DNA from: CAZADA01 sp964526675
Lineage (GTDB): Bacteria > Pseudomonadota > Alphaproteobacteria > Caulobacterales > Maricaulaceae
DNA: 18,768 nt
Direction of reading: 5' to 3'
NCBI GenBank assembly: GCA_964526675.1
Contig: CAZGLY010000053.1
Span: 1-18,768 of the forward strand
Numbering within the stretch: the first letter of the stretch is position 1; each line of letters begins with the position of its first letter. Of this stretch, positions 6,798 to 13,246 are shown piece after piece. The notes under the pieces are model-generated. The model had not been told where the DNA came from, did not search any database, and saw nothing but the letters and a program-made list of their open reading frames with translations. The position numbers were made by a program, and so were the translations under genes.

Positions 6798-8251
6798 CCC
6801 ACGCCGCGGGGGCTTGGACTCTGAGCAGATGGCTGCTCGCGTTGGCGGCGCTGTGCGTCGCCATCGGCGAAGCGAACGCGCGCGCCGAAACCCCGCCGAC
6901 TTATCTGTTCCCCGAGGCGGTGCTGGAGAGCGCCGCGACGCACTTCCCCCAGATCCTGGAAGGTTTGGCGCAGGTGGACGCCGCGCGCGGCGACGTTGTG
7001 GCCGCCGAAGGCGCGTTCGACCTGGTGTTCACCGTCGACGGCTTCAGCCGATCCACCGGATTCTGGGACGGCTCCATCGTGAATTCGGACGTGCGCCGCC
7101 GGCTGCGCGGCGTGGGCGCGACGGTCTATGGCGGCTATCGCCTGTCGGACGGCAACTTTCCGATCTACGAAGACGTCAACTTCACGAACACCGGGGGCGA
7201 GTTCAAAATCGGCGCGTTGTTTTCGCTGCTCAGAGACCGGAGCATTGACGACCAGCGCTTCGCCGCCACCGACACCCGTCTGGCGGCGAACCAGGCCGAG
7301 CTCGAACTGCTGCTCACCCGCATCGGCGTGCAACGCCGCGCGTTGAACGCCTATTGGCTGTGGGTGGCGACGCTGCGGCAATTGTCCGTCTACGAGGACC
7401 TGCTCGATATTGCCGAAGCCCGTCAAAGCGGCCTTGAGACCCAAGTGCGGCGCGGCGCTTTGGCGGCCATCTCCCTGACGGAAAACCGCCAGAACATCAC
7501 CCGACGGCGGATCTTGGTGGTCCAGGCCGAACGCGACGTCGTCAACGCGGCGAACGTCCTGTCTCTTTACTACCGCAATGCGGACGGCGACCCGGTGACG
7601 CCCGGCGTGGACGAAGCGCCGCCTCTGACGGCCATGCCCCTCATCCCGAACGCGCCACAGCTGCCGGTGACGGACATCGTCGCGCAACGGCCGGAGTTGG
7701 AACTGTTGCGGGTGGCGATCCAACGCGCCAACAACCGCATCGCCCTTGGCGAAAACGCGTTGCAACCGAGATTTGACTTCAACCTCGAGGTCTCGCGCGA
7801 CTTGGGGGCCATCGCCGAAGGCGGGCCGTCGCGGGAATCCACCGACACGATTTTGGGCGTGGAGTTCTCCGTTCCGCTCCAGCGGCGCTTGGCGAAGGGG
7901 CAGTTGCAGCGCGCGGCGGCCGAACGGGAAGCCGCCCGCCAACAAAGGCGACAGACGCAGGATCAAATCGAGATCGAAATCCGCAACATTTTGATCGAGT
8001 TGGAAACCGCCCGCGAGCTCGCCGACTTGGCGCAGCTGGAGGTCGATCAGTCTGATCGCATGACCGAGGCGGAGCGCAGCCGGTTCGCCAGCGGCGCCAG
8101 CGATTTCTTCCTCGTCAACGTGCGCGAGGAAACCGCCGCAGACGCGCGTGTGCGCGAGGCGCAGGCGGTCTTGCGCGCGCGGGTGGCCCAGGCCGACTTC
8201 GACGCAGCGGTCATGAACTTGGATCGTCTGGGCCTGTCCGACTATCGCTGA
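6794..8251 (+). CDS. TolC-family outer-membrane efflux protein
   Basis: A 485-residue outer-membrane channel of the type I secretion/efflux class. The N-terminus MTHAAGAWTLSRWLLALAAL and the following segment form a signal peptide with probable cleavage near residues 29-31 (Ala-rich ANARA). The mature chain has the duplicated helix-strand pattern of outer-membrane efflux proteins: long amphipathic helices rich in Ala, Glu, Arg and Gln, for example EARQSGLETQVRRGALAAI in the first half and RAAAEREAARQQRRQTQDQI in the second, and the late motif GVEFSVPLQRR typical of the family's second half. It overlaps the HlyD gene by four bases and precedes the GNAT/nitrilase gene by 29. It should be the exit duct for whatever the exporter handles. 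Family assignment is firm; the exact partner is inferred from gene order. Confidence 0.9.
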   Translation: MTHAAGAWTLSRWLLALAALCVAIGEANARAETPPTYLFPEAVLESAATHFPQILEGLAQVDAARGDVVAAEGAFDLVFTVDGFSRSTGFWDGSIVNSDVRRRLRGVGATVYGGYRLSDGNFPIYEDVNFTNTGGEFKIGALFSLLRDRSIDDQRFAATDTRLAANQAELELLLTRIGVQRRALNAYWLWVATLRQLSVYEDLLDIAEARQSGLETQVRRGALAAISLTENRQNITRRRILVVQAERDVVNAANVLSLYYRNADGDPVTPGVDEAPPLTAMPLIPNAPQLPVTDIVAQRPELELLRVAIQRANNRIALGENALQPRFDFNLEVSRDLGAIAEGGPSRESTDTILGVEFSVPLQRRLAKGQLQRAAAEREAARQQRRQTQDQIEIEIRNILIELETARELADLAQLEVDQSDRMTEAERSRFASGASDFFLVNVREETAADARVREAQAVLRARVAQADFDAAVMNLDRLGLSDYR

Positions 8252-8280
8252 GGCCAACGCGCGGCGGGGGAGACCACGGC

Positions 8281-9855
8281 ATGTCGACAGCGCCGGACGC
8301 CGCGAAGGACGCCAACACCCCGAAACTCATCGTGCGCAACGCGCAGTTTTCCGACGTCGCAGCGGTGACGGCGCTCTCAGAAAGGGTTTACGGACGCGAC
8401 GAGGCGTATCTCACCAGCCAAATCCGCGGTCACATCAGCGCGTTTCCCGAAGGGCAATTCGTAGCGGAGTTTGAGGGCGACATCGTCGGCTATTGCGCGA
8501 CCTTCATCGTCTCAGAGGAACTCGCCATCGCGCCCCACAGCTGGATGGAGATCACCGGCGGCGGCTTCGCCTCGCGGCACAATCCCGACGGCGACGTGCT
8601 TTATGGTCTCGAAGTCTTGGTCGATCCCAACTTCCGGCGCCTCAGGATCGGTCAGCGCTTTTATCAGACACGGCAGGATTTGTGCGAGTATCTGGAGCTG
8701 AAAGCGATCATCTTCGGCGGACGCATGCCTGGATACGCCGAACACGCGGCTGAGTATCCCGACCCCCTCGCCTACCTGACCGCGGTGAAAAATCAAACGC
8801 ACCAAGACCCAGTCGTGAACTTCCAGCTCAAACAAGGGTTCGAACCCTTGGGCGTGCTGCGGAATTACATGCCGAGCGACAAAGCGTCGGGCGGCGCGGC
8901 GGCGCACATGTCCTGGCGCAACCCCCTCGCCCCGGAAGCGCGCGAGGCGGTCAAATCCAGCCGCCCCGACAGCCGTTTGCCGCAGAATGTCCGCGTCGCA
9001 ACGGTGCAGTTCCAGATGCGCAAACTCGCCGCCGTCGAAGAATTCGAGAACCAGGTGGAGTACTTCGTCGACGTCGCGTCCGACTACAAGTGCGACTTCG
9101 TGATGTTTCCGGAGCTGTTCACGCTTCAGCTTCTGTCCTTGGAAGAAAAACCGCCCGCGCCGGCCGAATCCATCATCAAGGTGTCCGCTTACGCCGACCG
9201 GTTTCGCGCCTTCATGGAAAAGCTGGCGGTGTCCTACAACATCAACATCATCGGCGGCTCCCACCCGACCCAGTACGCCGACGGCGACGTGCGGAACACG
9301 GCTTACGTGTTTTTGCGCGACGGCGCCGTGCACACCCAAGACAAGTTGCATCCCACCCCGGCGGAGCGGGAATGGTGGAACATCAAAGGCGGCGACACCG
9401 TCTCCGTCATTCCCACCGACTGCGGGCCTGTGGGCGTGATGGTCTGCTACGACGCGGAGTTTCCGGAGGTTGCGCGCCACCTCGCGGATCAAGGCGCGGT
9501 GATCCTGTTCGTTCCCTTCTGCACGGATGAGCGTCGGGGATATATGCGCGTGCGCTATTGCTGCCATGCGCGCGCCGTGGAGAACCAGTGCTACGTCGCG
9601 ATGGCGGGCGTCGTCGGCAATCTCCCCAATGTGGAGAGTATGGACATTCATTACGCAGAGAGCTGCATCCTCACGCCATCGGACTTTCCGTTCGCTCGCG
9701 ACGGCGTCGCGGCCGACACCGCGCCCAACACCGAAACGATTGCGATCGCCGACTTGTCGATGCCTGACCTGATCGTCAACCGCCAGTCCGGCACGGTGCG
9801 CAACTTCAAGGACCGGCGCTTTGATCTCTACCGCGTGTCCTGGCGTAAGAGCTGA
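8281..9855 (+). CDS. GNAT acetyltransferase / carbon-nitrogen hydrolase fusion
   Basis: A 524-residue two-domain enzyme. Residues about 16-200 form a GNAT acyltransferase, with the acetyl-CoA loop in VDPNFRRLRIGQRFYQTRQ (114-132). Residues about 236-515 form a nitrilase-superfamily hydrolase with its triad complete: Glu278 in MFPELF, Lys355 in DKLHPTPAERE and Cys389 in VMVCYDAEFPE. Such hydrolases cleave amides or nitriles through a cysteine thioester. The fusion is a known architecture in bacteria, with no substrate that I can name. GGGGGAGA (8266-8273) lies 7 bases before the ATG. It is the last gene of the exporter operon, 29 bp after the TolC-like gene, so it may build, trim or acylate the exported or imported molecule, which is inference. 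It has no signal peptide and should be cytoplasmic. Its stop lies in a hairpin shared with the convergent gene. Confidence 0.9.
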   Translation: MSTAPDAAKDANTPKLIVRNAQFSDVAAVTALSERVYGRDEAYLTSQIRGHISAFPEGQFVAEFEGDIVGYCATFIVSEELAIAPHSWMEITGGGFASRHNPDGDVLYGLEVLVDPNFRRLRIGQRFYQTRQDLCEYLELKAIIFGGRMPGYAEHAAEYPDPLAYLTAVKNQTHQDPVVNFQLKQGFEPLGVLRNYMPSDKASGGAAAHMSWRNPLAPEAREAVKSSRPDSRLPQNVRVATVQFQMRKLAAVEEFENQVEYFVDVASDYKCDFVMFPELFTLQLLSLEEKPPAPAESIIKVSAYADRFRAFMEKLAVSYNINIIGGSHPTQYADGDVRNTAYVFLRDGAVHTQDKLHPTPAEREWWNIKGGDTVSVIPTDCGPVGVMVCYDAEFPEVARHLADQGAVILFVPFCTDERRGYMRVRYCCHARAVENQCYVAMAGVVGNLPNVESMDIHYAESCILTPSDFPFARDGVAADTAPNTETIAIADLSMPDLIVNRQSGTVRNFKDRRFDLYRVSWRKS

Positions 9856-9869
9856 CGCCCAAGCGTCAG
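9852..9869. terminator. Hairpin spanning both convergent stop codons
   Basis: CTGACGC (9852-9858), loop CCAA and GCGTCAG (9863-9869) form a perfect 7-bp stem. The TGA of the plus-strand hydrolase fusion (9853-9855) sits in the left arm and the TGA of the minus-strand Anbu gene (9866-9868, read in reverse) sits in the right arm. It could act as a bidirectional terminator or protect 3' ends. There is no T-tract. Confidence 0.5.
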
Positions 9870-10597
9870 ATCGGCATGGTGCGCATGACGGAAAACGCCT
9901 CGCGCAGCAACCCCGACCACCGCTCGGAGATCGCGCGAAACGCCGGGTCGTCGGCTTCGATGCGCCGCTGTTGATCGAATTGCAGCGTGTCCGTTTGCAA
10001 AACCGCCAAATCAAGCGGCATGCCCACAGTGAGATTCGAGCCCAATGTGGAATCCATCGACAGAAGCGCACAAATAATGCCATCCTGCATCGGGGTTTCA
10101 GCATTGACCACACGATCAATGATCGGCTTGCCATATTTATGCTCGCCGATCTGAAAGTAGGGCGTATCCTCAAGCGCTTCGATGAAGTTCCCCTCGGAAT
10201 ACACCAGGAACAACCGAGGCTGCCCGCCGGCCCGTTGCCCGCCAACAATGATGGACGCGCCGGAGTCAGCGCCCCGCGCCGCGATGCCCGGGCCATAGCG
10301 CTGTTGCACTTGGCGCATTTCGTCGCCCACGAGTTCGGCGACTTCGAACATCGTCCCGACGTTCAGCAGCGTGCTCACATTGGGGTCGTTCAGGTCGATC
10401 TTTTCATTCAGGCCCGAGACCACCGCTTGGGTGACGCCGAGATTGCCGGCGGTCATCATCGCGATGGCGCGATCGCCGGGGACGTGCCAGGTGAACAGCT
10501 TGCGCACTTTGAGAATGTTGTCCACGCCCGCGTTGGAGAGAGTGTCCGCGAGAAACACCAAACCTTCGTTCAACTTCAAAGCGACGCAATAAGTCAT
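9866..10597 (-). CDS. Anbu, proteasome-like peptidase
   Basis: A 243-residue Ntn-hydrolase of the Anbu family (ancestral beta subunit, COG3484), a proteasome relative that assembles into multisubunit rings or helices. The protein begins MTYCVALKLNEGLVFLADT. Removal of Met exposes the nucleophile Thr1, and Asp17 and Lys32 (in KVRKLF) complete the expected proteasome-type site. The later motif GKPIIDR is typical of Anbu. The frame is open to an ATG at 10690-10688, but that start would bury Thr1 behind 31 Pro/Ser/Asp-rich residues and overlap the alpha-E gene; the ATG at 10597-10595 has AGGA 7 bases upstream. It follows alpha-E by 73 bp and is the last gene of the cpATP-grasp operon. That partnership recurs across genomes, where a peptide-making or tagging pathway has been predicted. 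Substrates are unknown. Confidence 0.92.
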   Translation of the reverse strand: MTYCVALKLNEGLVFLADTLSNAGVDNILKVRKLFTWHVPGDRAIAMMTAGNLGVTQAVVSGLNEKIDLNDPNVSTLLNVGTMFEVAELVGDEMRQVQQRYGPGIAARGADSGASIIVGGQRAGGQPRLFLVYSEGNFIEALEDTPYFQIGEHKYGKPIIDRVVNAETPMQDGIICALLSMDSTLGSNLTVGMPLDLAVLQTDTLQFDQQRRIEADDPAFRAISERWSGLLREAFSVMRTMPI

Positions 10598-10604
10598 GGG
10601 CGAG

Positions 10605-10608
10605 TCCT
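10605..10608 (-). promoter_or_regulatory. Ribosome binding site fixing the Anbu start
   Basis: Read on the minus strand, AGGA lies 7 bases before the ATG at 10597-10595. With the need for Thr directly after Met, it selects this start over the upstream ATG at 10690. Confidence 0.55.
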
Positions 10609-10629
10609 GAAAGACGCTGAGATCGTCGG

Positions 10630-10651
10630 GATCCGATGAGGGCGACGGATC
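10630..10651. repeat. Short inverted repeat between alpha-E and Anbu genes
   Basis: GATCCG (10630-10635) and CGGATC (10646-10651) with a 10-base loop lie in the 73-bp spacer ahead of Anbu. It may form an intercistronic hairpin in the mRNA that sets relative expression. The arms are only 6 bp. Confidence 0.2.
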
Positions 10652-10670
10652 GGGAATGCGCGCAAAGACG

Positions 10671-11663
10671 TTATTGCTCGTCGTCTGCATGACCCGCCCC
10701 GCCCTCAGTCACAATGGGTGCAAAGCCATACGATTGGGCCAACGCCTCGGCAACGGCATAATTGCGTTCGATCACCTCGGTGAGGAATTCGTGCAACCCG
10801 AACGCGAGAATCTGGTCGATGGTCTGCTGCTCCATCGCCGCCAGGTGAGCGTGCACGACGCCATGACAGTCGGCCACCCGGCCGTAATAGTCCGCCAGCG
10901 CCGACACCGCCAAACCGACGCGCCGAAGGTTGTAGAGGATGGCGCGTGGGAAGCGGGAGTGCAGAATTAAGAAATCCGCGACGCCGCGGCCGGTAATGTC
11001 CACCTTGTTCACCATCACATAGGCGCGCTGCGCCGCCGCGGCTTGAAGCAACGACTGCCATTGATAGTGGTCGAAGGCTGAGCCGATCTCCTGCACCGAC
11101 GGCAGCAGCACGTGATACTTCACGTCCAGGATCCGGGCGGTGGAATCGATGCGGTCGATCGCTGCGCCCATCCGCAGAAACTCGTAGCCGTCATCGCGAA
11201 TGGCGGTGGCCTGGACGGCGCCCCAGAACAACGCGGACTGGGCTTTAACCCAGTCGATGACTTCCGACAGGCCCGAGCCCGTGGTGTCGCTGCTGTCCAA
11301 CCGCCGCATCGCCGACCACGCTGCGTTCAACGCCTCCCAGCACTCCCGCGTGATCGCAAAACGCACAGACCGGGCGTTTTCGCGCGCTGTCATGAAGCAG
11401 GACCGCACGCTGGACGGATTGTTGGGATCGAACAGCAAATGATCGATCGCGGCGCCCTGATCCGTTCGCTCAATCCCCTCGCCGAACACCTCGCGCGCGC
11501 CAGCCGCGATCAAGACCGACGACCACTCGTTCGACAGGGGCCGGCCGGTCTCGCGAGGCAACGCCGACATACGGCGCGCGACGTCCACCAGCCGCGCCAC
11601 GTTTTCCGCGCGCTCCATGTAGCGGCCCATCCAAAACAGGTTTTCCGCCACGCTGCTCAGCAC
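10671..11663 (-). CDS. Alpha-E domain protein (COG2307)
   Basis: A 330-residue all-helical protein of the alpha-E family. The N-terminus MLSSVAENLFWMGRYMERAE is the family's signature, and charged helices follow throughout (for example ARLVDVARRM and YHVLLPSVQEIGSAFDHYQW). No enzyme motif is known for this fold; comparative genomics places it as a partner of the circularly permuted ATP-grasp protein and of transglutaminase-like proteins. The start codon is GTG (11663-11661), with GGGAGA 7-8 bases upstream; the strong family match from the first residue supports it. It lies 43 bp after the cpATP-grasp gene and 73 bp before Anbu on the same strand, so the three probably form one transcript. It is soluble, with no signal peptide. 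Confidence 0.92.
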   Translation of the reverse strand: MLSSVAENLFWMGRYMERAENVARLVDVARRMSALPRETGRPLSNEWSSVLIAAGAREVFGEGIERTDQGAAIDHLLFDPNNPSSVRSCFMTARENARSVRFAITRECWEALNAAWSAMRRLDSSDTTGSGLSEVIDWVKAQSALFWGAVQATAIRDDGYEFLRMGAAIDRIDSTARILDVKYHVLLPSVQEIGSAFDHYQWQSLLQAAAAQRAYVMVNKVDITGRGVADFLILHSRFPRAILYNLRRVGLAVSALADYYGRVADCHGVVHAHLAAMEQQTIDQILAFGLHEFLTEVIERNYAVAEALAQSYGFAPIVTEGGAGHADDEQ

Positions 11664-11680
11664 GGTTCGTTCTCCCTGAA

Positions 11681-11700
11681 GCGCGCCGCGCAGGGCGCGC
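11681..11700. repeat. GC-rich hairpin in the cpATP-grasp/alpha-E gap
   Basis: GCGCGCC (11681-11687), six loop bases and GGCGCGC (11694-11700) form a 7-bp all-GC stem within the 43-bp gap, just before the alpha-E ribosome site. It could act as an RNA processing or stabilising element between the two genes. It may also be chance, given the base composition. Confidence 0.3.
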
Positions 11701-11706
11701 GCACGC

Positions 11707-13110
11707 TCACCCGCGCAGCACCCACGTGTCCTTGACCCCCCCGCCTTGGCTTGAGTTCACCACCAGCGACCCCTCCGTCATGGCCACACGCGTCAGTCCG
11801 CCCGGCGTCAGGCGGACCTGGCGACCCATCAGCGCGAACGGACGGAAATCGACATGCCGCGGGGCCACGCCGCTCTCAACCAAGGTCGGGCACGTCGACA
11901 GCGACAAGGTGGGTTGCGCGATGAACGCCTTGGGGTCCGCGCGCACCCGCGTGGCGTAAGCGTCGATCTCCGCCGCGCTGGCCATCGGCCCGATCAGCAT
12001 GCCGTAGCCGCCCGACCCGTGCACTTCCTTGAACACAAGCTCGTCGATGTGCGCGAGCGCGTGCTCCAAATCGTTGGGATCGCCGCACCGCCACGTCGGC
12101 ACGTTGGGCAGGATGGGCTCCTCGCCCAGGAAGAACCGGATGAGCTCCGGCAAATAAATGTAGATCGCCTTGTCGTCCGCGACGCCGGCCCCGGGCGCGT
12201 TCACCAGCGTCACCCCGCCTTTGAGATACGCGTCCATCAAGCCCGGCACGCCCAACGTGGAATCCGGGCGAAACGCGTCAGGGTCCAAGAAGGCGTCGTC
12301 AATGCGCCGGTAAATGACGTCCACCCGCTCAGGCCCGAGCGTCGTGCGCATGAACACCAGCCCGTCTTCGACGAACAAATCCGCGCCGCGGACCAAGGGC
12401 ACGCCCATCTGGTCGGCGATAAAGCAATGCTCGTAATAGGCGCTGTTGTAGTGGCCCGGCGTCAGCACCGCGATGTTCGGCGCGCCCACGCACGCGGGCG
12501 GCGCGACCTCGCCCAACGTGCGGCGCAGCAGGTCGGGATAATCGTCCACCGGCCGCACATCCCCCGAGGCGAAGAGATGCGGAAACAGCCGCGTCATCAC
12601 CTCGCGGTTTTCAAGAACATAGGACACGCCCGACGGCGTCCGGCAATTGTCCTCCAGGACGTAAAACTGATCCGGTCCCGTGCGCACCAAATCCACGCCG
12701 ACGACATGCGCGTGCACGCCCAACGGCGGCGTGAAGTCCTTCATTTGCGAGAGATAGGCCGCGTTGGCGGTGACCAGCTCCTGTGGTGCGATGCCAGCCT
12801 TCAGCGCTTCGCCGGGGCCGTAGGCGTCCGCGATAAAGAGGTTGAGCGCCCGAGCGCGCTGCTTGACGCCGCGCTCGATGCGATCCCATTCCGCAGCCGT
12901 GAACACGCGCGGGACAAGGTCAAACGGGATCAGCCGCTCCGGATCGCCGCCTTCGCCATAGACGGCGAACGTGATGCCCATGCGGCGAAAGATCGCTTCG
13001 GCTTCGCCGCGCTTGCGCTTCAGCTCACCCAAATCGACGTCGGCCAACCACTGCGCGACGGTCTCATAGCCGAGACGGACCTGACCCTCATGGGTCATCT
13101 CATCAAACAT
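11707..13110 (-). CDS. Circularly permuted ATP-grasp protein (COG2308)
   Basis: A 467-residue member of the circularly permuted ATP-grasp type 2 family, predicted to join a carboxylate to an amine at the cost of ATP, as in peptide or amide synthesis. Visible family blocks are YVLEDNCRTPSGVSYVLENR (150-169, acidic metal/nucleotide region), GHYNSAYYEH (219-228), VNAPGAGVADDKAIYIYLP (303-321), VFKEVHGSGGYGMLIGP (359-375, the lysine and glycine-rich loop that should grip ATP) and NSSQGGGVKDTWV (452-464) at the C-terminus. The length is usual for the family. GAGG lies about 6 bases before the ATG at 13110-13108. It is the first gene of the minus-strand operon and is divergent from the transglutaminase/DUF2126 gene, which points to shared control. 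The product of the ligase reaction is not known. Confidence 0.93.
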   Translation of the reverse strand: MFDEMTHEGQVRLGYETVAQWLADVDLGELKRKRGEAEAIFRRMGITFAVYGEGGDPERLIPFDLVPRVFTAAEWDRIERGVKQRARALNLFIADAYGPGEALKAGIAPQELVTANAAYLSQMKDFTPPLGVHAHVVGVDLVRTGPDQFYVLEDNCRTPSGVSYVLENREVMTRLFPHLFASGDVRPVDDYPDLLRRTLGEVAPPACVGAPNIAVLTPGHYNSAYYEHCFIADQMGVPLVRGADLFVEDGLVFMRTTLGPERVDVIYRRIDDAFLDPDAFRPDSTLGVPGLMDAYLKGGVTLVNAPGAGVADDKAIYIYLPELIRFFLGEEPILPNVPTWRCGDPNDLEHALAHIDELVFKEVHGSGGYGMLIGPMASAAEIDAYATRVRADPKAFIAQPTLSLSTCPTLVESGVAPRHVDFRPFALMGRQVRLTPGGLTRVAMTEGSLVVNSSQGGGVKDTWVLRG

Positions 13111-13246
13111 GGGCCCTCATGCGATGTTGCGCGTGCTCAATAGATCGCGTTCGCGCGCGCGCGTCCACCGTGCGTCCGCCGTGCGGGCGGAGAATTCGGA
13201 AGTTGGGGCTTGTGCGCGGGCGTGAGCGTGGACATGGTCCCCGTCG
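13111..13246. promoter_or_regulatory. Divergent promoter region of the Anbu cluster
   Basis: This 136-bp region should drive both the cpATP-grasp operon (left) and the transglutaminase/DUF2126 gene (right). It contains a (CG)6 run at 13152-13163, an 11-bp tandem repeat CGTCCACCGTG/CGTCCGCCGTG (13162-13183, one mismatch), and a hairpin TCCGCC-gtgcg-GGCGGA (13175-13191) overlapping the second copy. No clear sigma-70 hexamers are visible. The plus-strand gene lacks a good ribosome site before its ATG at 13247; an in-frame TGA at 13223-13225 rules out an earlier start. Confidence 0.4.
13162..13183. repeat. Tandem 11-bp repeat in divergent promoter
   Basis: CGTCCACCGTG (13162-13172) is followed directly by CGTCCGCCGTG (13173-13183), differing at one base. 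Repeats spaced one helix turn apart between divergent operons are a common arrangement for regulator half-sites. No regulator is encoded nearby. Confidence 0.35.

Noticed and set aside
6692..8257. A 521-codon minus-strand open frame antisense to the TolC-like gene
   Set aside because: It mirrors the plus-strand gene almost exactly, its protein is Arg/Gly/His-rich without any recognisable motif, and the plus strand encodes a clear TolC family protein with signal peptide.
8512..10296. A 594-codon minus-strand open frame antisense to the GNAT/nitrilase gene and running into Anbu
   Set aside because: The composition is typical of antisense frames in GC-rich DNA, there is no family motif, and it crosses two well-supported genes.
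11854..13143. A 429-codon plus-strand frame opposite the cpATP-grasp gene
   Set aside because: It is Arg/His/Gln-rich with no motif, fully covered by a strongly recognised minus-strand gene.
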